Assembly (NCBI RefSeq): GCF_023100945.1
Contig: NZ_CP064689.1
Location: forward strand, 7,608,001 to 7,672,000
Direction: 5' to 3'
Length of the DNA stretch: 64,000 bases
Source of the DNA: Bradyrhizobium sp. 200
GTDB lineage: Bacteria; Pseudomonadota; Alphaproteobacteria; Rhizobiales; Xanthobacteraceae
Numbering within the stretch: the first letter of the stretch is position 1; each line of letters begins with the position of its first letter. Below, piece after piece: positions 1 through 8,058 of the stretch. Under the pieces are notes generated by a model that did not search any database, was not told where the DNA came from, and saw only the letters and a list, made by a program, of their open reading frames with translations. Made by a program: the position numbers and the translations under genes.

Positions 1-420
1 CTGGGCATCGCTCTGCGGCGTCTTGAACACCCAGCGCCGCTTGTCGACGGTCGGCTCAACAATGGTTGCCGAGCCGGCAAGGCTGATCATCGGCGTCTTG
101 TTTTCAGAGACGACGTCGAGCAAGGCCAGCGAGTTCGGGGTCAAGCTCGGGCCGATGATCGCATCGACGCCCTCTTCCGTGATCAACTTGCGCGCATTCG
201 TCACCGTGGTCGAGGTATCGGAGGCGTCGTCGAGCAGGATGTAACGCACATCCTGTCCTCCCAGCTTCGACGGCAGAATCGAAACCGTGCGCTGCTGCGT
301 AATCCCCACCGAGGCGGCCGGTCCGGTGGCCGACACGATGACGCCGATTTTCACTTCGGCCCGTGCTGGCGGCGCGATGAACGCCGCGGCTGCAATCAAT
401 GCTGTAACCAGTCTCTTCAT
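1..420 (-). CDS. Branched-chain amino acid-type ABC transporter substrate-binding protein (partial, N-terminal part)
   Basis: The frame opens at the ATG complementary to 418-420 and runs off the left edge, so only about 140 N-terminal residues are visible. A Sec signal peptide (MKRLVTALIAAAAFIAPPARA) precedes a start typical of type I periplasmic binding proteins (EVKIGVIVSATGPAAS), followed by DVRYILLDDASDTS and ITEEGVDAIIGPS, as in LivK-like Peripla_BP_6 proteins. It should bind a small organic solute in the periplasm for an ABC importer whose other genes lie to the left. It diverges from the CoA-ligase gene across a palindromic operator at 513-536, so the two are probably co-regulated and the ligand may be the acid that the ligase activates. 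The ligand is inference. Confidence 0.85.
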   Translation of the reverse strand, partial: MKRLVTALIAAAAFIAPPARAEVKIGVIVSATGPAASVGITQQRTVSILPSKLGGQDVRYILLDDASDTSTTVTNARKLITEEGVDAIIGPSLTPNSLALLDVVSENKTPMISLAGSATIVEPTVDKRRWVFKTPQSDAQ

Positions 421-512
421 TGAGTCCTCCCGAAATCTTCACGGTGTGTGTCTAGGCGTCTCATTCAAGTGCGACGCTTGGGAGGGACAGCCCCCTCCAT
501 CTTTCCTATTTA

Positions 513-536
513 CTTAGACCAAACGTTCGGACTAAG
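513..536. promoter_or_regulatory. Palindromic operator, TetR-type, site 1
   Basis: A 24-bp inverted repeat with half-sites cttagaccaaac and gttcggactaag; the two arms match at 10 of 12 positions around the core ACGTTCGG. It lies between the divergent binding-protein gene and the CoA-ligase gene. Closely similar palindromes occur at 1995-2018 and 6938-6961. Binding by the TetR protein encoded at 2033-2635 is inferred. Confidence 0.7.
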
Positions 537-611
537 AAAGACAAAAATGCGAATGCGTCGCGGTTTCGACATTTTCGGGATCGTCAGACCGCTGTGCCCG
601 GGGAGGATTCA

Positions 612-1943
612 ATGCTTCACGCGGATGTTGAGGGGCTCGACTATTCGGCCATCCAGGCGCTGCAGCGGCAACGGCTGGCGGAACTGGCCCGCCGCCTCGA
701 GGGACAGCCCGACTGGGTCGCACATTTCGCCACTGCCGGAATGCGACCGTCGGACCTCGCGGCCGATGACGGACTCGCCAACGCGCCCTTCCTCGACAAA
801 ACCGCCCTGCACGACCACTACCCGTTCCCGTTTCTGACCGCGCCGACGCCGTCGGTCAGGCGTTTCATGGCGACGTCAGGAACCACCGGCTTGCCGGTTC
901 TGTTTGGCATGACCGAGAATGACTATGGCAGGCTCTTGCCCTACCAGATGGCGAGGATCCTGTCCGCGGCCGGCGTGCAACGCGGTCAGCGTGCTTATCA
1001 AGGTTATGGCTACGGATTGTGGATCGGTGGACCCGCGCTCGACGTCGGATTTGCCGCAATCGACTGCACCAGCTTCCCAATTGGTCCGGGCCGCGGCGAA
1101 CTCGTGGTCAAATGGCTGCGGGATCACCGCTACGATGTTGCCTCGATGTCACCGCTCTGGCTGATGTCTCTGATCACGATCGCCAAGCAGGCCGGCATCG
1201 ATCCGAAGAAGGAATGGTCGATCAGGCTCGCCATCCTCGGCGGACAATCGGTCTCGACCGAATTCCGCAATCAGCTCGAGGCGGAGATGCCGGACGGTTT
1301 CGTCAGCCAGAACATCTATGGCACCACCGAGGCCGGCGGTCCGGTCGTGGCGATCTCGACCCCATTCACGCATGCCGACGACGAACTGCAATTGGTGAAC
1401 GAAGACACCATCATCACCGAAATTCTGGATCCCACGACATTGAAGCCTGTCACCCCCGGCGAGGTCGGCGAGCTGGTGATCACGACTCTGCAGCGCGAGG
1501 CCTCACCCGTCGTGCGGTGGCGAACGCGCGATCTGGTCCGATTGTCGCCGCGTCCGTTTGACTGCAAATCGGGGCGTCGAGGAATGCGCAAGATCGGGCG
1601 CATCATCGGCCGTACCGATGACATGATCAAGGTGAAGGGCGTGATCGTATTCCCCTCGCAGATTGAAGACGTCATCGCGGCAACGCCGGGGACCGTGAAG
1701 GAAGCCTGGCAGATCTATGTCGACAAGCAGCAGACGACGATTGGCTCGATGTGCGTGGCGATCGAGGCCGACCGCCGCGCCAACCGTCCCAAGGAAGATC
1801 TGATCGCCGACGTTCGCCGCGAGATTCGTGCGCGCCTTGGCTTCAATGCGGATGTCGAATGCTTCGTCGAAGGCACGTTGCCGCGCTACGAAGCAAAGGC
1901 CACCCGGGTCCTGCCGCGCGCGGAGGTCCCGAGAACGGTCTGA
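612..1943 (+). CDS. Phenylacetate-CoA ligase-like (PaaK family) AMP-forming acyl-CoA ligase
   Basis: A 443-residue protein of the adenylate-forming superfamily and of PaaK length. It has the P-loop-like ATP motif ATSGTTGLPVLF near residues 87-98, NIYGTTEAGGP near 235-245, a WRTRDLVRLSPR stretch with the conserved RTRD, and the hinge GRTDDMIKVKGV before the mobile C-terminal domain. It should convert an aromatic or other organic acid plus ATP and CoA to the acyl-CoA in the cytoplasm. I chose the ATG at 612 because GGAGG lies about 6 bases upstream; an in-frame GTG at 594 lacks such a site. The operator at 513-536 stands in front. With the Rieske dioxygenase, crotonase and SDR downstream, it probably performs the activating step of the pathway. 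The substrate cannot be read from the sequence. Confidence 0.88.
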   Translation: MLHADVEGLDYSAIQALQRQRLAELARRLEGQPDWVAHFATAGMRPSDLAADDGLANAPFLDKTALHDHYPFPFLTAPTPSVRRFMATSGTTGLPVLFGMTENDYGRLLPYQMARILSAAGVQRGQRAYQGYGYGLWIGGPALDVGFAAIDCTSFPIGPGRGELVVKWLRDHRYDVASMSPLWLMSLITIAKQAGIDPKKEWSIRLAILGGQSVSTEFRNQLEAEMPDGFVSQNIYGTTEAGGPVVAISTPFTHADDELQLVNEDTIITEILDPTTLKPVTPGEVGELVITTLQREASPVVRWRTRDLVRLSPRPFDCKSGRRGMRKIGRIIGRTDDMIKVKGVIVFPSQIEDVIAATPGTVKEAWQIYVDKQQTTIGSMCVAIEADRRANRPKEDLIADVRREIRARLGFNADVECFVEGTLPRYEAKATRVLPRAEVPRTV

Positions 1944-1994
1944 TGACATTCCAGACCCAGCCAGGTCGATTGCTTCCTGAACGGCGGAGGCCTA

Positions 1995-2018
1995 TATAGT
2001 TCGACCGTTCGAACGAAT
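1995..2018. promoter_or_regulatory. Palindromic operator, TetR-type, site 2
   Basis: The half-sites tatagttcgacc and gttcgaacgaat resemble sites 1 and 3, with shared core CGA-C-CGTTCG. It ends 14 bases before the GTG start of the TetR gene, a position suited to autoregulation. Binding is inferred. Confidence 0.65.
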
Positions 2019-2032
2019 AACCAGGACAGCTT

Positions 2033-2635
2033 GTGACGAGACCCCGCTCACCGGACTACGACAATATCCACGAATCAATTGTCAAACAGGCTGCTTCCCT
2101 CTTTGCTCATCGCGGATACGCGGCAACCTCGATCAGCGACATAGCCGCCGCCTGCACCTGCTCGAAGTCGCGGCTCTATCACTATTTCGAGTCGAAGGAG
2201 GCGATCCTCGTCTACATGCTGACTGAGCATGTCGATCGGTTGCTGGGCGGCTGCGCCGATATTCTGTCGGGACGTGAGGACGACACCGCGCGTTTTAAGC
2301 GACTGATCCGATTCTTCATGGAAATCTATGCGGTATCCAGCGACAAGCATGCAGTGATGCTGACATGTCTCGAATTCCTGCCGCCCAACGTCCGCAAAGA
2401 CGTCGTCAAAAAGCAACGGCAGCTGATCCAGATAGTTACCGATGTTCTCGCCAAGATTCGGCCGGATCGTGGCAGGGATGAATCAAGCGCGCACATCGAT
2501 TCGATGCTCTTCTTTGGCATGATCAACTGGACCTACACCTGGTTTCGGCCGGACGGCCGCGTACTTCCGACCGAGCTCGCCGACCGCGCCGTCAGCCTGT
2601 TTCTCGACGGCTACATGAAGTCCAAGATATTCTGA
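2033..2635 (+). CDS. TetR/AcrR family transcriptional regulator
   Basis: A 200-residue one-component regulator. The N-terminal helix-turn-helix is clear (AASLFAHRGYAATSISDIAAA, then SKSRLYHYFESKEAIL, residues about 17-60). The ligand-binding region resembles TetR_C proteins that govern acyl-CoA or aromatic catabolism. Start is GTG at 2033, just downstream of a palindrome that recurs before the ligase gene and the dioxygenase operon. It probably represses all three transcripts until an aromatic acid or its CoA thioester binds. The next reading frame starts at 2645, so the two may be co-transcribed. Confidence 0.9.
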   Translation: MTRPRSPDYDNIHESIVKQAASLFAHRGYAATSISDIAAACTCSKSRLYHYFESKEAILVYMLTEHVDRLLGGCADILSGREDDTARFKRLIRFFMEIYAVSSDKHAVMLTCLEFLPPNVRKDVVKKQRQLIQIVTDVLAKIRPDRGRDESSAHIDSMLFFGMINWTYTWFRPDGRVLPTELADRAVSLFLDGYMKSKIF

Positions 2636-2644
2636 TAAAGGCCA

Positions 2645-3561
2645 ATGGACGACGCTGAGCTCCAAGATGTCAAACGACGCATCGTCGCCGCGACCACAGC
2701 CTGGGCGCGAGCCGGTTCACTCGCGGAGGTCCGCGCCAGCTTCGAGGCGTTGTTTGCCGATCCCGACCAGACAAGTTTCAGTCCATTTACGATCGGCTAG
2801 ATGCGGGCGGGGTTCGTGGAGACCCCACGATCATCGAGCGAGCGGATCATCCTGTTCTGCCATGGCGGCGGCTTTCAGGTTGGATCCATTGGCTCGCATT
2901 TTGGCCTGGTTCGTCGACTGGCCGATGCCGCCCACGCAAGGGTACTCGCGTTCGACTATCGCCTTGCGCCCGAGCACAGATATCCGGCTGCGCTGGAGGA
3001 TGCGATCAGCGCGTACCGCTGGCTGCTTGATCGCGGAATTCCGCCATCCCGCATCACACTTGCCGGGGACTCGGCCGGCGGGGCGCTCGCGGTCGGGATC
3101 GCGGTTGCCGCGCGCGACAACGGCCTCCCGATGCCGGCCTGCACGGTGCTGATTTCGCCGTGGCTTGATCTCGCCATGCGCGGCGAAAGCTATTCAAGCC
3201 GCGCCGAGCTCGACATCTTCTCCAAACCGCAACAACTCGCCGCGATGTCGCGGGCCTATCTCGGACGGCACGGAACGCGCTGGATCCTCTCGCTTCTCCG
3301 ATCGAAGCCGACCTCTCGGGACTGCCGCCGATCATCATTCACGCCGCAGACCACGACATTACGCGCGATGATTCCTTGCTGTTTGCGGAGCGTGCACGAC
3401 AATATCGTGTGAAGGTCGAACTTCGCGTATGGCCCGGCCTGTTTCATCATTTCCAGATGTTCGGCGAACTATCCGCGAGCAAGGAATCCCTGGCCGAACT
3501 GGGCCGGTTCATCATCGAACGAATACCCGATGCGATCGACGGGCCTGGCGCCGGCATTTGA
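2645..3561 (+). pseudogene. Frameshifted alpha/beta hydrolase (HSL/esterase family)
   Basis: Pieces of one hormone-sensitive-lipase-type esterase are spread over two frames. The start at 2645 (MDDAELQDVKRRIVAATTAW) runs to about 2765. The text then fits a second frame (DKFQSIYDRLDAGGVRG) to about 2805. It returns to the first frame for LFCHGGGFQVGS (oxyanion HGGG) and LAGDSAGGALA (nucleophile GDSAG) up to about 3285, then switches again for DLSGLPPIIIHAADHDIT and the WPGLFHHFQMF catalytic-His region, ending at 3561. An in-frame TAG stands at 2798-2800. At least three indels are needed. All catalytic elements survive, so this is either a recent pseudogene or an error-affected intact gene. Its stop abuts that of the convergent SDR gene. 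Confidence 0.75.
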
Positions 3562-4293
3562 TCAGCCGGCGCCACACCCCATTCCGCCCGAAACGCCGAG
3601 CGCCTCGCCGGTCACAAAGGACGCGGCCGGTGACGCAAGGAAAGCCACTGCCGACGCCACTTCTTCCGGCGTTCCAAGCCGCCCCGCCAAGGTAAGGTTC
3701 TCCAGATCGGTACGCAATTTTTCACCAAAGACTTCGATGGCCTTCTCCACCAGCGGCGTGCGGATCGGACCGGGCAGAACTGCATTGGCCGTGATGCCGA
3801 ACCTCGCATTCTCCCGCGCGATCGACCTGGTGAACCCGATCACACCGGCTTTGGCGGCTGCATAGACTGAGCCCCCTTTGGAACCCAGGCGGCCGGCCTC
3901 GGAAGCGATGTTGATGATCCGGCCATAGCGGGATCGTTGCATGTGCGGCAGCACACTGTGGGTGAAGGCAAAGGTGGCTTCGAGATTGATCGCCAGCAGG
4001 CGACGCCAATCGGCCCGGCTGGTATCGGTGAAGAAGGCATGCTGGTCGGCCCCCACATTGTTCACCAGGACGTCGTAAGGACCGGCCTTGGCGAGCCAAG
4101 TCGTAACTGCGGCATCGTCCGTCACGTCGATCGCTTCGAATCTCGCGCCGATTTCGTCGGCCAAAACCGCGCCGCTACCGGCGTCGGGGTCGCAAAACGT
4201 GACGGCCATGCCGTCGCGTGCGAGATGACGGCAAATGGCGGCGCCGATGCCATTGGCACCTCCGGTCACCAGGGCGCGGCTTCCCGGCTCCAC
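3562..4293 (-). CDS. Short-chain dehydrogenase/reductase (FabG/BadH-like)
   Basis: A 243-residue classical SDR. The cofactor motif TGGANGIG is at residues 10-17, NNVG near 84-87 (the usual NNAG), and the catalytic Ser plus YAAAKAG (Tyr and Lys) near 140-155. It should oxidise a hydroxyacyl-CoA or a ring diol with NAD(P). Start is GTG at 4293, only three bases after the stop of the crotonase gene, so the two are probably translationally coupled as the last genes of the dioxygenase operon. The role as hydroxyacyl-CoA or cis-diol dehydrogenase is inferred from context. Confidence 0.88.
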   Translation of the reverse strand: MEPGSRALVTGGANGIGAAICRHLARDGMAVTFCDPDAGSGAVLADEIGARFEAIDVTDDAAVTTWLAKAGPYDVLVNNVGADQHAFFTDTSRADWRRLLAINLEATFAFTHSVLPHMQRSRYGRIINIASEAGRLGSKGGSVYAAAKAGVIGFTRSIARENARFGITANAVLPGPIRTPLVEKAIEVFGEKLRTDLENLTLAGRLGTPEEVASAVAFLASPAASFVTGEALGVSGGMGCGAG

Positions 4294-4296
4294 GAG

Positions 4297-5145
4297 TCAG
4301 GTTCCGGTAAACAGCGGAGCCCGCTTTTCCAACACGGCGGCGAGCCCCTCGCGCGCATCGGCGGTGGCCGAAAGCTCCGCGACCGTCCGTGCCTCTTCCG
4401 GCAGGCAGGATTCGACGCTGATGCCGAGGCCGGTCCAGAGCAGACGTTTTGCGGCGGCCGTTGCCCGTGGCGCGCTGCTGGCAAAACGCAACACCGAATT
4501 GCGCGCCTCGTCAGCCAGATTGGCGTCCTCGGTTAATCTGGTGACCAGGCCGATGGCGAGCGCCTCGTCCGCCGCCACGATCCGATTGGAAAGGACAATG
4601 TCCGCGGCACGGCGGAATCCCACCAGACGCGGCAGAATGACCGAAGCGCCGCCATCCGGCGCCATGCCGACCCGGGTTGCGCCGGCGAGAAACTTGGCCG
4701 ACTTGCCCGCGATCACGATATCGGAGGCGCAGACGAGACCGAGGCCGCCGCCGCCGGCGGCAAAGCCCTGGACCTCGGCCACGACAATGCTGTTCAACCG
4801 GATCAATGCGCCGACCGACATCTGCAGATAGGCTGTGACCTCGCGCAGGAAGTCGCCAAGCCCTTCGCCCTTCGATGCAAATTCGCGAACGTCGCCGCCT
4901 CCGCAGAAGTTCGGGCCATTGCCGCGCAGGTGCACCACGCGCACGCGCGGGACGGCGTGGCAGCGCATCACGGCCTCATGGAGCGAGCGCATCAGCGCGA
5001 TGTTCATACCATTAGAGGCTTCGGGTCGATTGAGGATCAGGGTAGCGATGTGTTGGTGGTAACTGAGCAGCACCGGGCCTTCGGCCATCCAGTTCTCGGG
5101 CGTGTCGGCGTTGATGCAGGAGGTCATGTGCGGCTCGCGCTCCAT
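4297..5145 (-). CDS. Enoyl-CoA hydratase/isomerase (crotonase) family protein, PaaG-like
   Basis: A crotonase-fold protein of about 282 residues with the CoA-binding and oxyanion regions NRPEASNGMN, GNGPNFCGGGDV and VQGFAAGGGGLGLVCASDI. The two glutamates of true hydratases appear to be absent. The segment VGMAPDGGASVILPRLVGFRRAADIVL has Asp-Gly-Gly where PaaG-type delta3-delta2 or ring-epoxide isomerases carry their catalytic Asp, so isomerisation rather than hydration is likely. The ATG at 5143-5145 directly follows the stop of the dioxygenase beta gene; a second in-frame ATG (MTSC) lies six codons in. It forms an operon with the Rieske genes upstream and the SDR downstream. Confidence 0.85.
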   Translation of the reverse strand: MEREPHMTSCINADTPENWMAEGPVLLSYHQHIATLILNRPEASNGMNIALMRSLHEAVMRCHAVPRVRVVHLRGNGPNFCGGGDVREFASKGEGLGDFLREVTAYLQMSVGALIRLNSIVVAEVQGFAAGGGGLGLVCASDIVIAGKSAKFLAGATRVGMAPDGGASVILPRLVGFRRAADIVLSNRIVAADEALAIGLVTRLTEDANLADEARNSVLRFASSAPRATAAAKRLLWTGLGISVESCLPEEARTVAELSATADAREGLAAVLEKRAPLFTGT

Positions 5146-5664
5146 CTACACAAGGAAGGACAGCGTGAAGATCGGCTTATGGCTATTCACCAACGATACC
5201 TTCTTGCGGACCATCTTGAAGTCGCCTCCGAGCATCCGCAGGCGATATTCGTTGCGCGCCGCCCACATCGTTTCGCCGCGCAGATTGTCCTCGAAGATGA
5301 AGACATTCGCACGCGCCCCCACCTCGTCGCCGATCTGTTCCAACAGTTCGACGTTGGAAACGATACGGGCAAGCTCGGACCGCGGCGTCTGCGTGTGGTG
5401 CCTACCGGTTTTTAGCTGATTGACCCTCACCCGGATACGCGAGCGATTGTCGTAGATGATCGACATCTGCGTTTCAGGATCGGTGGCGCCGTTTGCGGGC
5501 ACCCAGTAGATCGCGTCATCCGTCCAGAGCGATTCCCATTCGTCATAGGCATGCGTGTCCTGGAGCCGTGCTTCCAGAAACAGAAACTGCTCGACCTGTC
5601 CGAGAAGTTCGCCTCCCCGCACCATTGGGCGTTGGGCCGTAAAAACATCATGCTGTTTCATCAC
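5146..5664 (-). CDS. Aromatic-ring-hydroxylating dioxygenase beta (small) subunit
   Basis: 172 residues, the usual length for Ring_hydroxyl_B subunits (SnoaL-like cone fold). Recognisable features are QVEQFLFLEARLQDTHAYDEWESLWTDD, the IYWVPA motif, DNRSRIRVRVNQL, HTQTPRSELARIVSNVE, and a C-terminal FKMVRKKVSLV strand. It is structural and pairs with the Rieske alpha subunit encoded immediately upstream on the same strand (4-base gap) to form an alpha3beta3 oxygenase. No reductase or ferredoxin gene follows, so electron-transfer partners must be encoded elsewhere. Confidence 0.93.
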   Translation of the reverse strand: MMKQHDVFTAQRPMVRGGELLGQVEQFLFLEARLQDTHAYDEWESLWTDDAIYWVPANGATDPETQMSIIYDNRSRIRVRVNQLKTGRHHTQTPRSELARIVSNVELLEQIGDEVGARANVFIFEDNLRGETMWAARNEYRLRMLGGDFKMVRKKVSLVNSHKPIFTLSFLV

Positions 5665-5668
5665 GACC

Positions 5669-6934
5669 TCACACCGCCATCAGCTGGGCGTAATGGCGCC
5701 AAATTCCCCGCTGCGGCACCTCGTCGGTCGAATGGCCGACGAGATAATCGTTCTCGTCGCGCCGCTCGCGATGGATGCCTCGGCTCAGAGTGAGCCATTC
5801 GGGATCATTGATGAGGGCGCCGCGATGGTTGCGCTCATACATTTCGGTATCGTCGGCGAGCAGCAGGCCGGCGGGGCCGACCGATCCCATGGTTTGCTGC
5901 CGCAGGCGCCGGTTGAAATCCGGTGCGCCCTTAAACTGCAGCGCCGTGACGTGTTGGATCGTCTCATCGACGGCGATCGGCTGCAGTACGAACAATTGGA
6001 TCTCGGCGATAAAGAGATTCGGGAAGATCATGATGTGCGGCGAGCCGTCGATCATGATCTGACGCGCGCGTTCCGGCCCGTAGCTCGCTCCCATTGCCTT
6101 GACGTAGTCGGGCAATTTCCCCTCGGTGGTGCCGAACCAGGCGAGCGGCTCGTCGATCCGGCGCCATTCCGGCCTGAGATCAAACTCGGTATGGCCGTTG
6201 CCGAAATCACGTGTCAGCGCGGTCGACTGGGGACCGTAGAGCTTGCCGATACCGCTGTCGGTTACCTGGAAGACCGAGCTATGAACGAATGCCGGATGGT
6301 ATCCGTCGGTCTCGTTCTCCAGCATGAACTTCCAATTCGCCTTGGTGCGATGCTGGAGAAAGCCGGCCGTCAGCTCCAATTCGCCCTCGGGGGAGTTCGC
6401 CAGCAACTGGTCAATCGAGGCCTTGGCACCCCCGAGATGCTCCTCCAGCGAGGGGCCTTCGGTGGCGAATGAACCGAAGACGAAGCCGCGATAGATGCCG
6501 ATGCGCGGCACCCGCCCGAGCCCAAACTTGGTCTTGTCGGACCCTTCGTAGCCGTCGGCATAGGCGAAGCCCGCCAGCTCTCCGGTATTGCTGAATGTCC
6601 AAGAATGATAAGGACAGGTGAACGTGCTGCGATTGCCCTCACGGTAAGCGCAGAGCTGATTGCCGCGATGCGGACATTTGTTCAGCAGCAGCGATATCTG
6701 GCCGGTCCGATCGTGAACCAGCAAGACCGGCGTTGGCCCGATCGACTTCGTAACATAGTCGTTCCGGTTGGGCACCTCGCTGACATGCCCGACATAGACC
6801 CAATTGCGGTACCAGATGCGTTCGAGCTCTTGCTCAAAGATCTTCTGGTCGTGATAAAGGCGGCTGTTGACCCTCGTCGGCTCGATGAGGCCACGATAGT
6901 CGATCAAGGAAGGTGGGTTAATCGCTGCTGTCAT
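5669..6934 (-). CDS. Rieske non-heme iron ring-hydroxylating dioxygenase alpha subunit
   Basis: 421 residues. The Rieske [2Fe-2S] motif is C87-P-H89 and C107-x2-H110. The mononuclear iron site is DGYHPAFVH with Asp210, His213 and His218, matching the bridging Asp and the two His of naphthalene and benzoate dioxygenases. It should insert O2 into an aromatic ring to give a cis-diol, or hydroxylate it. The ATG at 6932-6934 is four bases from a palindromic operator (6938-6961), so a repressor bound there would block the start of the whole operon (alpha, beta, crotonase, SDR). Which substrate, free acid or CoA ester, cannot be told; a CoA ligase in the same regulon favours a CoA-linked route. Confidence 0.93.
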   Translation of the reverse strand: MTAAINPPSLIDYRGLIEPTRVNSRLYHDQKIFEQELERIWYRNWVYVGHVSEVPNRNDYVTKSIGPTPVLLVHDRTGQISLLLNKCPHRGNQLCAYREGNRSTFTCPYHSWTFSNTGELAGFAYADGYEGSDKTKFGLGRVPRIGIYRGFVFGSFATEGPSLEEHLGGAKASIDQLLANSPEGELELTAGFLQHRTKANWKFMLENETDGYHPAFVHSSVFQVTDSGIGKLYGPQSTALTRDFGNGHTEFDLRPEWRRIDEPLAWFGTTEGKLPDYVKAMGASYGPERARQIMIDGSPHIMIFPNLFIAEIQLFVLQPIAVDETIQHVTALQFKGAPDFNRRLRQQTMGSVGPAGLLLADDTEMYERNHRGALINDPEWLTLSRGIHRERRDENDYLVGHSTDEVPQRGIWRHYAQLMAV

Positions 6935-6937
6935 TTT

Positions 6938-6961
6938 CTTAGTCCGATCGTTCGGTCTATA
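6938..6961. promoter_or_regulatory. Palindromic operator, TetR-type, site 3
   Basis: Half-sites cttagtccgatc and gttcggtctata, nearly the same as site 1 at 513-536 and related to site 2. It lies directly upstream of the Rieske alpha start on the minus strand. Regulation by the local TetR protein is inferred from the repeated motif. Confidence 0.7.
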
Positions 6962-7174
6962 AATAGCAACAGCCGCCTCTGGTCAAGCTTTAATTGAAGT
7001 TCCTGGATCCAAGGGGCCATGGTCGGTGACCTTGGTGTCCGATTGACTTCCACCTGCCCGCTACATTTCATCTGCTGCCTTGGAGTTCTGACCGCAGCAT
7101 TGCTGCGGTCCTAGCAAGCGACGGCGTATGAAGCGGAGGCAGTGTTTATAACGCAAGCGCTCTCAATCACCTTC

Positions 7175-7870
7175 TCAGCACAGCGATACCGGCCGCGCGG
7201 TGCCGCGCCGGAAGCCGCCACGCCGAAGATTCCGGCCGATCTCGCTGAGCACCGCGGCATCGGCTGGACCTTCCCGCGCTCGATCCTTCTGCGACAAGAC
7301 TGATCGCCACGACCGAACCGACGCCGAAGAAGGTGCCGTGGGCGAGGTCAGCACGCGCGCGGCTATCAGCAATTCGTAGTTCGGCGCCAGCGCGCAGGCC
7401 CAAGCAGGTTCAGAGTTGTCCAACATAACGCATATGATCGTGCATGGCTGGTTGGATCGATTCTCCCAAGCGTGGTTGGTCTCTCGCTGAACCAACGTAT
7501 CGCCGGCCGAGAGGCGAACCTCAGTTTCGTCGAGGACGCAGTAGATCTCTCCGTTCGCGACTACGATATAATCGATGGTATTCCTCCGATGCATGGCGGA
7601 CGGCCACTTTTCTTCCCCGTACTCGCTCATCGGTGGATATGTAATCACCTTGAAAACCGCACCGCCTACTGGGGGTCCAAACTTGACGGGACGGGCGGCC
7701 GTATCGACGGTATCGACGACGTTATCCTTCGATGTTGCCGATTCCCAAATGTCACTAATTTTCATTCCTGGAATCGGCTCGATCGAATTTAGTGGCTCAC
7801 CGTCGAACAACACCACCGACCGGCCATGGGGATCGAAACCTGTAACGACCCTACGGATGTGTTTGATCAT
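7175..7870 (-). CDS. Cupin-domain protein (with probable read-through tail)
   Basis: Residues 1 to about 156 look like a small cupin: VVTGFDPHGRSVVLFDG, then SAMHRRNTIDYIVVANGEIYCVLDE and LSAGDTLVQRETNHAWENRS, ending ICVMLD, as in cupin proteins near monooxygenases in catabolic clusters. Metal-ligand His residues are present (MHRRNTIDY, TNHAWEN). The last 75 residues (from about position 7400 downwards) are low-complexity and do not look like cupin, so the original stop has probably been lost and the tail is read-through. Start ATG at 7868-7870 with a GAGA-type ribosome site. Its own reaction is unknown; it is the distal gene of the minus-strand catabolic run starting at 13250. Confidence 0.75.
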   Translation of the reverse strand: MIKHIRRVVTGFDPHGRSVVLFDGEPLNSIEPIPGMKISDIWESATSKDNVVDTVDTAARPVKFGPPVGGAVFKVITYPPMSEYGEEKWPSAMHRRNTIDYIVVANGEIYCVLDETEVRLSAGDTLVQRETNHAWENRSNQPCTIICVMLDNSEPAWACALAPNYELLIAARVLTSPTAPSSASVRSWRSVLSQKDRAREGPADAAVLSEIGRNLRRGGFRRGTARPVSLC

Positions 7871-8058
7871 TTATCTCTTTGTTACTGCGCTTAGTTCTTT
7901 TCGGCTTGTCGCGAAAGTCGTCTCTCTGGCCCGACGGCCAGGTCACCACTGAATTATGCCCGAGGTGCATAATAGAACTCGTAGTGAAAACACTGGGCAA
8001 ATCCGCGAAACGCCACGATGGACTATCGACGGCCTCGATGACGTTTCTTCTCCTCCCT

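Noticed and set aside
3937..4536. Long frames antisense to the SDR and crotonase genes
   Set aside because: They mirror codon structure of the true genes and contain no conserved motif.
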